NCBI GenBank assembly: GCA_944393215.1
Contig: CALXZL010000003.1
Location: 1 to 64,000 of the forward strand
DNA: 64,000 nucleotides
Direction of reading: 5' to 3'
Source: an uncultured Alphaproteobacteria bacterium
Lineage (GTDB): Bacteria > Pseudomonadota > Alphaproteobacteria > RF32 > CAG-239
Of this stretch, positions 17,750 through 27,195 are shown piece by piece. How positions within the stretch are numbered: position 1 is the stretch's first letter; each line of letters begins with the position of its first letter. Position numbers and translations under genes: made by a program. The notes beneath the pieces are model-generated. The model had not been told where the DNA came from. It did no database searches and worked only from the letters and a program-made list of their open reading frames with translations.

Positions 17750-20185
17750 CTAAAACTTATATTTAGCGTTAATCAAGCCGGTATGGTCTTGGTAGTCCTG
17801 ACGGAATTTACCTTCATAACCAAGCGAAAGTTCGACGTTATCGTTAACTTCCGCAATTATGCCGGCACCGAATTCCATACCGAAACGGTCAAGAGCTTCG
17901 CCGTCAACCGCATAAGCCGAACCGTTGGCCAAAGTTACGACTGAATTAACATCATCGTTAATCAGGTCATAAGTTGCGGCAATACGGGCTTCCGGTTTAA
18001 TCAACATACCGTTAGACAATTCCCAAGATTTGCTGACCTTTGCTCCGATGACACCGGTCAGAATATCACTGTCATTGGCAGATACACGTTGATCAGCTGA
18101 ATCTGTGTAAGCATCCTGTTTGATGTGGACATAACGCAATCCAACCTCGGGCGTGAAGCCTAAATCATTAACATTCATGTCATAACCGGTCATAGCCTGT
18201 AAACCAAAGGTTTCAACATCATAGTCAGCTTTGACGCCAACGCCGGCAACACTCTTGTCCTCGGAGTAATCAGACCAACCGTAGGTGGCGATACCGTTTA
18301 CATACCAGTTGCTTGGCTTATATTCACCGTACAAAATTGTGGTGTGCGTATCAACATCGGTTGAACGCATAAAGCCGTCAATGTCGGTATTTGTGTAAGC
18401 ATAACCAATACCAACCTTTGTATCATCAGTTAAGAACTTCTCGGCACCGAATGCAACACCGGCAGAATCTGCATCAAAACCTTTGGCTTTGGATGTATCG
18501 TCCAGTTTGGATTTGTTAAACATTCCCTGAACCCACATGGCTGCGCGTTCAAAAATGTTATCGCCGGATGACATACCTTCACCATCGGTTGAGATTGAGC
18601 CGCCAGTTAAACGTGTGCTGACTGCTCCGAATACCTGATTTGCGGTTTCGGTTTGGGTTTTCTGCACCATCGGCGCAACTTCAGGTGCAACCGCAGTTAA
18701 AGCAGCTACATAAGCCTGTTCGTTATTCTGCGACAAATCGTTTAAGACCGAAGCAACCGCTTTGGCATTGGCGCTTGCTGTTGATGATTGTACCAACGTA
18801 TCCCAAGCTTTAGCTGTTTGGGCATTGTTGGCCGAACCACCGGCGCCTGCTACGACATCGGAAGCCGAATTTTCATAGGTAATGTTAAAGTTCTTACCGT
18901 CTTCCGAGGTTACCTTATAACGGTTATTGGAAATCACATTGGTAAAGTGATTGTCTACATTGCCTTTCAGCAAAGCCACGTCTTCCAAAGTTTGGCCGAT
19001 TTCCATTTTCTTGGTAATGTTTAAGGCCAGTTTGGATCCTTCTTTACCAGTAATGTTGGCGGCTTGCAGAGAACCGTTACCGCCGTCGGCAATTTCCAAC
19101 TTCAGCGTTGAACCGGAATTAAACGTTGCGTCGCCGTCAATAACCGCATTATTCAGCCCGACGTTCATAATACCGCCGCTTGTCATATTGACATCGCCGG
19201 TAATCTTTCCGCTATTTGAATTAAAGTTAAGCGTTCCGTTGCCGTTCAGGCTGGTGTCCAATGTTCCGGAAATATTCAAAATTGCCGCGGAACCGAGCTG
19301 AGCCGTTGTCGGCGTTTGATCGTTTCCGCCATAGATTCCCAGGGTGCTGCCTTCGGCAATATTGATTGTACCGCCGTTAATGTTAACGTTTTTACTGCTG
19401 GAAATTTCAGCCTGTTTACCGGTAACGTTGATTGTTCCGCCGTTGATATTCAAATCATACGCCGGATAGGCATCGGGTTCAGAATCTGCGATATTATCAA
19501 TAATAGGTTTAGCACCCCCCATATTAATAACGCCACCATTAATATTCAGTTCCTTGCGGGCATATAGCAGTGTTTCAGAATCTTCATCACCTTTGAAATT
19601 AATTTCACCGCCGTTTACGTTCAAGTTTCCGCGCCAACTGTTAATTTCCATATTCGCCATATTGATAACACCGCCATCGATGGTAATATCACCGAAAGAA
19701 TCAATATAGCTTTTTTCCAAATTAATATTACTGTTTTCAATGGTAATCTTGCCATCTGCCCAAATTCCATAATTATCCGGCTCTCCGATTGTGGAAACAG
19801 AACTCAAGCTGGTATCTTTAATGGTAATGTTGCCGTTGGCTTCCAAATCCGAATCATTCATGGTTACGGTTGCACCATCCAACAATATGTTGGAGTTATT
19901 GGGCTGGTCATCGGCATCATTTCCGGCTTCCAAAACGCTGTTTTTCAAATCCAGTCCGCCTAAAACCGTAATATCTTGTTCGGTTTTGATATTAGAAGTT
20001 TCAATATTTAATGAGCCTTCTTTTTCTACTTTGATTGATTTGTAGTAATATGGTTCTTCATCTATTCCCTGATTGCTGATCGGGGTTTGAGAATCTACAA
20101 TCAAATCTTCTCTTACCTGAGAAAAAGCATTATTGGCAGAAAATAAAGCCACTAATGCCGTTGTAATTAAAAGTTTATTTTTCAT
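17750..20185 (-). CDS. Autotransporter with repeat-rich passenger
   Basis: An 811-residue surface protein. A signal peptide (MKNKLLITTALVALFSANNAFS) is followed by a beta-helix-type passenger with repeated NINGGxIN units (NVNGGEIN, NINGGVIN, NINGGTIN), and a C-terminal type V beta-barrel of about 270 residues (GVAFGAEKFLTDDTKVGIGYAYT through to a final Phe in INAKYKF). The barrel inserts in the outer membrane and exposes the passenger; adhesion is likely. Start 20185 is chosen over 20197 because AAGGA lies right against the latter. Expression is probably controlled by the structured leader at 20216-20415. Confidence 0.85.
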   Translation of the reverse strand: MKNKLLITTALVALFSANNAFSQVREDLIVDSQTPISNQGIDEEPYYYKSIKVEKEGSLNIETSNIKTEQDITVLGGLDLKNSVLEAGNDADDQPNNSNILLDGATVTMNDSDLEANGNITIKDTSLSSVSTIGEPDNYGIWADGKITIENSNINLEKSYIDSFGDITIDGGVINMANMEINSWRGNLNVNGGEINFKGDEDSETLLYARKELNINGGVINMGGAKPIIDNIADSEPDAYPAYDLNINGGTINVTGKQAEISSSKNVNINGGTINIAEGSTLGIYGGNDQTPTTAQLGSAAILNISGTLDTSLNGNGTLNFNSNSGKITGDVNMTSGGIMNVGLNNAVIDGDATFNSGSTLKLEIADGGNGSLQAANITGKEGSKLALNITKKMEIGQTLEDVALLKGNVDNHFTNVISNNRYKVTSEDGKNFNITYENSASDVVAGAGGSANNAQTAKAWDTLVQSSTASANAKAVASVLNDLSQNNEQAYVAALTAVAPEVAPMVQKTQTETANQVFGAVSTRLTGGSISTDGEGMSSGDNIFERAAMWVQGMFNKSKLDDTSKAKGFDADSAGVAFGAEKFLTDDTKVGIGYAYTNTDIDGFMRSTDVDTHTTILYGEYKPSNWYVNGIATYGWSDYSEDKSVAGVGVKADYDVETFGLQAMTGYDMNVNDLGFTPEVGLRYVHIKQDAYTDSADQRVSANDSDILTGVIGAKVSKSWELSNGMLIKPEARIAATYDLINDDVNSVVTLANGSAYAVDGEALDRFGMEFGAGIIAEVNDNVELSLGYEGKFRQDYQDHTGLINAKYKF

Positions 20186-20215
20186 ACGATTAAACATCCT
20201 TTTTCTAACTAGTTA

Positions 20216-20247
20216 AAAGAAAAACCCGCTTTTCTTTGAAAGGCGGG
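20216..20247 (-). terminator. Leader terminator before the autotransporter
   Basis: On the minus strand CCCGCC-TTTC...GAAAAGCGGG (arms at 20243-20247 and 20225-20229 plus flanking pairs) is followed by a T tract at 20216-20224. It ends the leader RNA about 20 bases before the autotransporter start, so the gene must be read by antitermination or read-through, or the RNA is an independent small RNA. Confidence 0.7.
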
Positions 20248-20415
20248 CGGATGTTCAGAAACCGTATACTAACAAACGGCTCGGCTTATTTGGCTGAGCC
20301 TTATTCACCGACATCCGTCCATTAGACAAGAAGTCGGCACAGTTTTTAAGTCGTGTGCACACGACTGTTAGTATTTTCAAGGGTTTCTGACGCCCTAAGC
20401 AGTTTCCCGCTCGTT
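20216..20415 (-). ncRNA. Structured leader RNA or small RNA, riboswitch-like
   Basis: About 200 bases with a clear fold. A closing helix has two perfect 9-bp parts: TCAGAAACC/GGTTTCTGA (20382-20390 with 20255-20263) and ATACTAACA/TGTTAGTAT (20366-20374 with 20266-20274). Inside it are three hairpins: the palindrome AGTCGTGTGCACACGACT (20349-20366), CCGAC/GTCGG (20333-20337 with 20308-20312) and GGCTC/GAGCC (20296-20300 with 20278-20282). GGGCG and GCGGG near the 5' end could pair with CCCGCC of the terminator, the usual arrangement of an attenuator. I do not recognise a known riboswitch class. Confidence 0.6.
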
Positions 20416-20420
20416 TCTAC

Positions 20421-20447
20421 TCTATAAAGTAAATGAGTTAGAATCAA
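20421..20447 (-). promoter_or_regulatory. Promoter of the structured RNA
   Basis: On the minus strand TTGATT (20442-20447) and TATAGA (20421-20426), 15 bases apart. The predicted start falls just before the GAGCGGG that opens the structured RNA. Spacing is shorter than ideal. Confidence 0.45.
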
Positions 20448-20550
20448 GTTAAATCATCAAAAACCCTCTGGAATTTTTAGAAATAAGCCTTTATAGTGCT
20501 TTTTATAAGAGGTTTAAATTAGGTCTAAAACTAATAGTCTGAGGGTTATC

Positions 20551-20799
20551 GTGAAAAAATTACTTTATCCATTGCTGATTATGCTATTTGTATCGCCGGT
20601 ATTGGCGGTAGATAGTCAAACCGTAATTATGAACACCAAACCTATATTTACCATAGCCCTGACTGTAAGTGGGCAAAACGCTGCACCAAAAACTGTATCA
20701 AAACCACCAAACAAAAAGCCCAAGCTCAAGGAGAAAGGGCTTGTAAAGTCTGTGGTGGATAGAGTTACCAATCGGATGGAATCAAAGCATTTTGTTTAG
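20551..20799 (+). CDS. Small secreted protein, possibly cut short
   Basis: Starts with GTG; 82 residues with a clear signal peptide (KKLLYPLLIMLFVSPVLA) and a basic, Pro/Lys-rich mature part (KPPNKKPKLKEKG). The last 35 bases overlap, antisense, the 3' end of the DUF3732 gene, so its C-terminus may be chance sequence created when the ABC-3C operon arrived. No family recognised. No clear ribosome site. Confidence 0.45.
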   Translation: MKKLLYPLLIMLFVSPVLAVDSQTVIMNTKPIFTIALTVSGQNAAPKTVSKPPNKKPKLKEKGLVKSVVDRVTNRMESKHFV

Positions 20800-22639
20800 T
20801 CCAATAAGCGACTTCATTTTTATTTGAGCAGTTTTCCCAAATATTTTTTCCAGCATGATCCATAACAATAATTTGTAATTTTGAATTATTATGTTCTATT
20901 GCTTCATTCATAATTTTATACATATTGCGTACGTGCAAAACATCTTCACCTTCTTCTAGTAAATACATACCTGTACTTTTATCAAGTTTTGCCGAAGGAA
21001 AATAGACTTGACTGGGCTGATCTAAAACTAGAAAATTAAAAACAAACGAATTTTGTTGAATAAAGTATTCTTGAAACCCTAAAACTGCAGCCAAATGATA
21101 AGCAACCCAGTTGGAACCACTTCCTGTTTCTGATAAATATGCTATACCATCATTATCTGTCCATAATTTCAAAGTCAAATCAGTTGTGTCAAAATCTGCT
21201 ATTTTTTTGAATTCTGCTGCATTAGGAACGTATTTTTCTATTTTTGTAAGTATTTTTTTTATAACAGGCTTGGCATCTATATTAGTTTCATTCTTTTTTA
21301 TCTCATTCTCTTTTTCAATAATTTTTTTATCTAGTTCTGAATAATCTACTTTAAGAAGATTTATGATATTTTTAGCCCGACCTATATCTATAAGAAAATT
21401 TTCTAATAAACTTTTTTTATTATTAATGTCTTTGAGGTTATTGTATTGTTTTATTAATGAGTTTATTTTTTCATTGATTTCTAATATCTTTTGATCTGTT
21501 TTTATTAACTCTCTTTCATAACGGCTATTTTTTGAGGGAGTATTTTTCCTAATCTCAGTTTCTAATACTTCAATTTTATTACAAATTAAATCCAAATCTT
21601 CTATTATTGAACAATCCTGAACATTCGTTAAACAAAACTCACGAATAAATAAAGCTAAATTTAATCGCTGTCTTTTCACCTTCATATTATTTAGATATTT
21701 TTGCTCCAACTCTACAAATTCTTTAATGGAATTATACTTTTTTTGTAGTTCTCTAAGCTCCGTATATAATGGTTGAAGTTTATTATCTAATTCGATGAAT
21801 TTAGTAACAATCATCTCATTACCTAACGAGGTTAAAGATAATTCTGAAAACGACATATTTGTTAATTTCTCTAGGTTATAGAGAATTGATTGCTGGTCAT
21901 TCAATATTACTTCATCTTTTTTTAACAGCCCATACCCTATAGCTTTAAGTATTAAATCTTGCTGTTTCATTGTTTCATTAAAAATAAATTCTTGCTTTTC
22001 TTTTTTTTCTTTTCTCAATATCTCTAGTTCTTGTTCATACAAGATTTTCAGCTGTTTTTTTCCTAATGTTTCTGCTGTTTCTACACCAATTGCAAAATTA
22101 AATATGTTTCTCAGACGCAATCTATATTTACTAATGTCAGATTTGTACAATAAACAATTAGGATTTGCTATAATATTCTGAGGTTGAAAATTAAAAGCAA
22201 CTAAATCTCGGAAACTTGGACGATATATTTCTTCATCAATTTCAAAAAATGGAATACCCAAGATATTATTAACTTTTGCTTTTAACCCATTTGTATCTGT
22301 TTCATTTACAAACGGTATATGGGGAAATTCTGCATCTTTATCATAGTTAAAATATAATTTTCCACTGCCTCCATCTTTATTTTCTCTTGCAAAAATCATT
22401 ACGTTATTATCTATCTGCAATTTGATGCCAAACCAAGAGCTTTTCTCTCTAATAACCCCCACTGGAATATTATTTCTTGAAGAGCAAAGACAATAATCTA
22501 TTATTGGAACTATTGCCGATTTACCTGTTTGTGATGCTCCGTGAATTATGTTTAACTTTCCTGGAGAAAATTTAATTACTCTTTTTTCTTTTTCCGAATT
22601 TAAAGGCCAAATAACTAATTCTAAAAGTTGAACATTCAT
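20765..22639 (-). CDS. DUF3732 SMC-like ATPase of an ABC-3C system
   Basis: A 624-residue ATPase of the Rad50/SMC type. Walker A is HGASQTGKSAIV near residue 36, long coiled coils span about 190-450, and the end holds the signature ETGSGSNWVAYHLA, Walker B FLVLDQPSQVYFP and a final switch IIVMDHAGKN. DUF3732 ATPases are the motor of three-component ABC-3C systems, predicted to guard against phage or plasmids. Last gene of a three-gene operon; its start overlaps the previous stop by one base. Confidence 0.85.
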   Translation of the reverse strand: MNVQLLELVIWPLNSEKEKRVIKFSPGKLNIIHGASQTGKSAIVPIIDYCLCSSRNNIPVGVIREKSSWFGIKLQIDNNVMIFARENKDGGSGKLYFNYDKDAEFPHIPFVNETDTNGLKAKVNNILGIPFFEIDEEIYRPSFRDLVAFNFQPQNIIANPNCLLYKSDISKYRLRLRNIFNFAIGVETAETLGKKQLKILYEQELEILRKEKKEKQEFIFNETMKQQDLILKAIGYGLLKKDEVILNDQQSILYNLEKLTNMSFSELSLTSLGNEMIVTKFIELDNKLQPLYTELRELQKKYNSIKEFVELEQKYLNNMKVKRQRLNLALFIREFCLTNVQDCSIIEDLDLICNKIEVLETEIRKNTPSKNSRYERELIKTDQKILEINEKINSLIKQYNNLKDINNKKSLLENFLIDIGRAKNIINLLKVDYSELDKKIIEKENEIKKNETNIDAKPVIKKILTKIEKYVPNAAEFKKIADFDTTDLTLKLWTDNDGIAYLSETGSGSNWVAYHLAAVLGFQEYFIQQNSFVFNFLVLDQPSQVYFPSAKLDKSTGMYLLEEGEDVLHVRNMYKIMNEAIEHNNSKLQIIVMDHAGKNIWENCSNKNEVAYWTKQNALIPSDW

Positions 22640-23133
22640 TACACTTGTATCCCTGTATAGCTAATAAAATTTGATAAATCTCCTGTTGCAAACATCTTTC
22701 CTAAAACATTTGCAGCACAAACAAAAACACTTGGATTGGAATGTAATTCTACAGGAACCTCTAGTTCTGCATCTGAATTTATTTTTAATATTCCCAAACG
22801 GAGAGCAAAAATAAAGGAGGTCATTGTATACTCTCTATAATTTATTATATTGTCGTGTAATATACCAAATACTTTATCATTATCAGCTCCAGCACAAAGA
22901 GCTTTAATCAATCCAGCTAAAATTTTATGAGGCTTCCTATAACTGTTCGTAACAATTAGTTTTCTTATACTTTCCCTCATAATCATTGGCATTATTAGAA
23001 ATAAAATAAATATATTAGCTTTCTTTTGACTTTTATCATTATAAGATTTTACAAATGTCGATAAGATATATGCTCCTAAAGCAGGGTTTTGCATATCATT
23101 ACAATATTTTGAATATATATTACTTGTTTCCAT
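22639..23133 (-). CDS. ABC-3C middle component
   Basis: A 164-residue helical protein (NPALGAYILSTFVKSYND, FILFLIMPMIMRESIRKLI, FVCAANVLGKMFATGDL). Its size, its place between the C-terminal-domain protein and the DUF3732 ATPase, and the pattern 'NPALGAYIL... F' fit the 'middle component' family of ABC-3C systems. It overlaps the upstream gene by 14 bases and the downstream one by one, a tightly coupled operon. Function in the complex unknown. Confidence 0.75.
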   Translation of the reverse strand: METSNIYSKYCNDMQNPALGAYILSTFVKSYNDKSQKKANIFILFLIMPMIMRESIRKLIVTNSYRKPHKILAGLIKALCAGADNDKVFGILHDNIINYREYTMTSFIFALRLGILKINSDAELEVPVELHSNPSVFVCAANVLGKMFATGDLSNFISYTGIQV

Positions 23134-24271
23134 TGCTTAGCTTCTCTTCGTATTTAGGATGCCAACCTATTTTATATTCATTAGTAAAGTTAGCCATATG
23201 ATTATGAACACCTCTAGATACCCGTCTAGGATCTTGAAACTTGACATTATCAATCACAACATCTTCTTTTATAGATTCATTATATAACTTCATTCCTTTT
23301 TGTATATCATCAATAGAAGAATCTGCATATATTACACACTTATTTTCATTCCATCTTTCTTTCAAACGTTCATACATTTCATTGAAATTTTGTTCAGTAC
23401 TAATACCTTTAGAACGTTCTTCATCCCTTAGTAAATTCCATTGTATCTTTGCTTTCATTGCGGCAGTCAACATATCTGAATCAATCTTAATCAGCCTTAA
23501 TTGTTTTACATACCGTTCTGAAAGCTCTTTCTTTACTCTATTTTGTATATCTTTTATCTCTGGTAATTTTAAACAACGTGCGTGTCCACCAAAATCAAGT
23601 AAAAAAGTATCCCAAAAACTGCGAGTAAATGATGTTTTTTGTATTTTTCTATTAGAATTAATTGCGAGACTATAAAATCGACCTTTTAATTGTTCAACAA
23701 AACGAGGTAAATCATCACCTAAATTATCTTCATAATGTTTTATTAAATAGTTATCAATATCTTCCTCGGAAGAAGCCCCCTGTGGATGTTGAACTGTAAA
23801 ATTAGTGATAATTTTATATAATAGTTCACGATTCTTTTTAAAAAAATCTTCTCTTAGGGCATTAGCTTTCGTTTTCCAATTTATTCTATTTATCCAATCA
23901 TCTACAACTTCTTTAGCTTCATTATAAGATGATGCTGCAAAACATTTTTTTATCATTTCATCTTGGTCATTTTTTTTCTCTAAAAATAACACAAATTTCG
24001 TATTGACACATTTATCTTTAGATTTTATGCAGAGATCTAACCAATTATGGAGAGTATCTATAAAGTCAGAAGACCTAAATGTTAACTCATCAACGTTAAT
24101 AACTTTCAACTGCTCAACTTTAACAATGTATTCATTATTAACAATACTAGTATCATCTTCTTTTTCTATATGCACTTCTTTTTGTTCAGTAATTAAATGA
24201 TACAGAGCTCTTGATAACTGCCCCGCATACCCTTCAAATGTTGGAAGATTTTCACCTCTGTATTTTACCAT
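23120..24271 (-). CDS. ABC-3C C-terminal-domain protein (probable effector)
   Basis: A 383-residue protein, first gene of the ABC-3C operon. The C-terminal part (VSRGVHNHMANFTNEYKIGWHP) fits the ABC-3C CTD families, which tie an effector to the ATPase. The N-terminal 200 residues (with LSRALYHLITEQKEVHIEKED, then a DELTFRSSDFIDTL segment) show no catalytic motif I can name, so the effector activity is open. Bases 24272-24499 upstream are AT-rich and hold no gene. Confidence 0.7.
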   Translation of the reverse strand: MVKYRGENLPTFEGYAGQLSRALYHLITEQKEVHIEKEDDTSIVNNEYIVKVEQLKVINVDELTFRSSDFIDTLHNWLDLCIKSKDKCVNTKFVLFLEKKNDQDEMIKKCFAASSYNEAKEVVDDWINRINWKTKANALREDFFKKNRELLYKIITNFTVQHPQGASSEEDIDNYLIKHYEDNLGDDLPRFVEQLKGRFYSLAINSNRKIQKTSFTRSFWDTFLLDFGGHARCLKLPEIKDIQNRVKKELSERYVKQLRLIKIDSDMLTAAMKAKIQWNLLRDEERSKGISTEQNFNEMYERLKERWNENKCVIYADSSIDDIQKGMKLYNESIKEDVVIDNVKFQDPRRVSRGVHNHMANFTNEYKIGWHPKYEEKLSNGNK

Positions 24272-24499
24272 CTAATTTCCACTTATATTACTAAATTAAT
24301 GTAATTTTATATCTTAGAATTATTATTGTCAAACAAGTTACTTTGAATGAACAATTATTTTTAATATCTGATTCTAATATTTTTCAACCAAGCTCATTTA
24401 AAATTTTTGTTCAGGCACTGAAAACTTGTTTCAAAACAATAATACACGTCAAAAGCACCTATTGCCCAGTCAGGAAAATGTAGGAAGTTATATAAATCA

Positions 24500-25816
24500 C
24501 TAATCTTCTTGTAATAACCAGTCGAAAACATTCAGGCGTTTAATGCCGTTGTTTTCTCCTGAACCGTAATCCATTGACAGTAAGAACTTGGGGTAATTAT
24601 CATCTATAGCCTCTAAAGAAGCTAATTCACGTTGTAAAATTTGTTGATCAAGGACATTTAAAGCCACTTGGTAATATTCAACTAAGCCGCCACTTTTCTT
24701 GGCGACAAAATCAACTTCAATATTTTTACTACCTTTGACTAATTTACCTACAGATACTTCATAACCTCGCCGTATCAACTCTAAGTAAACGATATTCTCC
24801 AGAATATGCCCTGCGTCCATATCCTTAATACCCAACAGCGCTGTTCTCAGACCAATATCGGCTACATAATACTTGGCATTGCTATCCAAATATTGTTTTC
24901 CTTTAATATCATACCGTTCGCACTTATATAATAGGAAACTGTCCACCAACCCTTGAATATATGTATCAATGGTTGGAACTGATATTTTGCGTCCGCTGGT
25001 TTCCAGACACTTCGCAATATTACGAACGGAAGTTTCACAACCGATATTATCAAACAAATATTTAACCACGGCATCTAATTTGTTGGTGTCTGCTATATTA
25101 AAGCGTTTGATAACATCTTTTTGAATTGTGTTTAAATATACCGTATCCAACAAATAATCGCTGATAAGCTGTTTGTCATACAACAAATTAAGCGTTTGTG
25201 GGAATCCACTATCCTTAATATAATGCGAATAAACAGCTATCGGATTATGCAAATCCGTTATATCTTTTTGGGTTTTCACCCAAAACTGTGCAAATTGCGA
25301 ATATGCTCCCCAGTATTCTTTAAATGACAAGGGCTGCATCTTGATTTCAACATAACGCCCACCTAATTGATTTGCCAAATCACTGGAGAACATATACGCA
25401 TTTGAACCAGTTAAATACAAATCGACATTATTTTGCAGACGTAAGGTATTTGCCACCCTCTGCCAATCTCGTAATAACTGTATTTCATCAATAAAAACAT
25501 AATTCATCTTTTGGGGTTTAAGGCGTTTTACAATATAATCAAGGAGTTTATTGTAATCGGTTAAAAAGTTCTCTTTGTCATATTCCAAACCAATTTTTTG
25601 AGTTTGCATAAGATCTTCAAGATTGATATTGATTATCTGTCTATCATCAGCAACTTTATGAACAATCAAATCTTGTTGATAGAGATAAAATAGCTTGGAT
25701 TTACCACAACGTCTGACACCAGTTACAATTTTTATCAAATCTGTTTGGCTCTGCCATTTCTTTAATTGTTCTATATATTGAGGCCGGCCTATTAGCGTTT
25801 CTGTTCCATTTTGCAT
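24500..25816 (-). CDS. AAA_14 / DUF4143 ATPase
   Basis: A 438-residue P-loop ATPase. Walker A GVRRCGKSKLFY near residue 34 and Walker B YVFIDEIQLLRDW near 105 identify the AAA_14 core; the C-terminal half (KYYVADIGLRTALLG, ILENIVYLELIRRGYEVSVG, EVDFVAKKSGG) is DUF4143, a PD-(D/E)xK-like fold. These are common and often multiplied in host-associated bacteria; function not settled. Monocistronic; related in style to the 9741-11141 ATPase but from another family. The 200-base gap upstream holds nothing I can name. Confidence 0.85.
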   Translation of the reverse strand: MQNGTETLIGRPQYIEQLKKWQSQTDLIKIVTGVRRCGKSKLFYLYQQDLIVHKVADDRQIININLEDLMQTQKIGLEYDKENFLTDYNKLLDYIVKRLKPQKMNYVFIDEIQLLRDWQRVANTLRLQNNVDLYLTGSNAYMFSSDLANQLGGRYVEIKMQPLSFKEYWGAYSQFAQFWVKTQKDITDLHNPIAVYSHYIKDSGFPQTLNLLYDKQLISDYLLDTVYLNTIQKDVIKRFNIADTNKLDAVVKYLFDNIGCETSVRNIAKCLETSGRKISVPTIDTYIQGLVDSFLLYKCERYDIKGKQYLDSNAKYYVADIGLRTALLGIKDMDAGHILENIVYLELIRRGYEVSVGKLVKGSKNIEVDFVAKKSGGLVEYYQVALNVLDQQILQRELASLEAIDDNYPKFLLSMDYGSGENNGIKRLNVFDWLLQED

Positions 25817-26016
25817 ATTGCATACTCCTTGTTTATGTTAATAAGTATAATTAACAAAAATGCAAAAATCAAGCTAAATGTAAAATATGTTTTACAAAAT
25901 TTAGAGATGGGCAATTTTTGTTAAATACATATAAAATAAATGTATAGCAAATCTGGCACCCTAAAAATCAGAAAACTCCTATTTATTCTAATATAAAATT
26001 CTATAATTGATTTATA

Positions 26017-26868
26017 CTACTCATTATTTTTACCACCGCAATTAGTCTTAATTTTATTACGCCCGAAAAAATAAATTTTTATCCCTTTTAGATGATATTT
26101 AAACTTCCGATAATGATATTTGATCACCTCTATTAACGTACAATCAGGACGCCAATTTTGATCGAAAAACTCTGAAATTTTAATAAATTCTTTATTTTGC
26201 AATGCGTCAGGTATATATTTTTCTATTTTAATTTCTGCTTCATCTTCATTATCATCGTAATAGTATACATTAAAAAATCTTTTATAACATTCATTAAAAT
26301 GTTTTTCTAAATAATATAATCTGATGCATAACTGATTATAGAGATTGTAATTAAATAAGAATTTTTTATACATATCATTAAATATACTTTTATTTCCTTG
26401 CTGATATAGCGGTTTTGCTGAAAACAATTGTTCCGTATAAGTTGTCCATAAGAGATTTAAGGTATCATAAGTGGATTGTATTATTTTTATCTCAGGTATA
26501 AAGCATCGATTGCAATCATTTAAAAATATATACTTATCTATATTGAATGAAAATGACACCATTGGACCTCGAATAATAGTAGATATAGCTTCCACTTTTT
26601 CGTTTTTATAAGCAATGATCAATTTATCTAATATATTCTTTTTATAATCCAACATATTTTCAAGATTTAAATGAAACTGCGTAGATAATGTACAAAAATC
26701 TCCTCGCATTTGACGATTTGCTTTTCGCATTTCCAATTTCAAACCGAATTTGTATGCAAATAAAGCACCTAAAAATACAGATACAAAAGTAACGCTAGCG
26801 TCAAGCCAATTTACCTTCGTAAGTATCTCCCCTGTTTTAATCACCAGATTTTCAATATCAACGTTCAT
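26017..26868 (-). CDS. Unknown one-TM protein
   Basis: A 283-residue protein not recognised. One membrane segment near the N-terminus (ASVTFVSVFLGALFAYKFGL, about residues 24-44) is followed by a long cytoplasmic helical part, rich in Tyr, Phe and Asn, with no motif. Strongly AT-rich codon use, like the McrBC and ABC-3C genes, so probably acquired. Size and layout recall membrane-anchored components of defence systems, but that is only a resemblance. Confidence 0.6.
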   Translation of the reverse strand: MNVDIENLVIKTGEILTKVNWLDASVTFVSVFLGALFAYKFGLKLEMRKANRQMRGDFCTLSTQFHLNLENMLDYKKNILDKLIIAYKNEKVEAISTIIRGPMVSFSFNIDKYIFLNDCNRCFIPEIKIIQSTYDTLNLLWTTYTEQLFSAKPLYQQGNKSIFNDMYKKFLFNYNLYNQLCIRLYYLEKHFNECYKRFFNVYYYDDNEDEAEIKIEKYIPDALQNKEFIKISEFFDQNWRPDCTLIEVIKYHYRKFKYHLKGIKIYFFGRNKIKTNCGGKNNE

Positions 26869-27195
26869 TAACTTTACCTTTTACTGAGTTCTCTAAATAT
26901 TTCCTTATTTTAATCAAGTATCTACCACTAAGATAGCTTTAAACTTTAATTTATCATAAAATAGGCCTGCAAAAATACAAGAAATGATTTATCAAACATA
27001 AATGTTTTTTAACAGCTAATTTTTTCTGCAAAAGTTTGGTATCAAAATACCAAAACAAGAATTTCCCTAATTTATCCACTTAGGTATTTTATTGTAAAGC
27101 CCGTTTATGTGTTTTCGTTTTATTTTATATATACTTAAAAATTTTCTGGAATCTTCTTAATAAGTTATTATAGTTATCATTAAGGAGTTGAATAT
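26869..27195. other. Gene-free AT-rich gap with one hairpin
   Basis: A 327-base gap between divergent genes. It holds a perfect hairpin TTTGGTAT-CAAA-ATACCAAA (27035-27054), which may be an operator or a weak terminator. AAGGAG at 27181 is the ribosome site of the next gene. Nothing else is seen. Confidence 0.5.

Noticed and set aside
20216..20415. 6S RNA
   Set aside because: A stretch resembling 6S (TTAAAAACTGTGCCGAC) is present, but three hairpins branch inside the closing helix, whereas 6S is one long hairpin with an open bubble.
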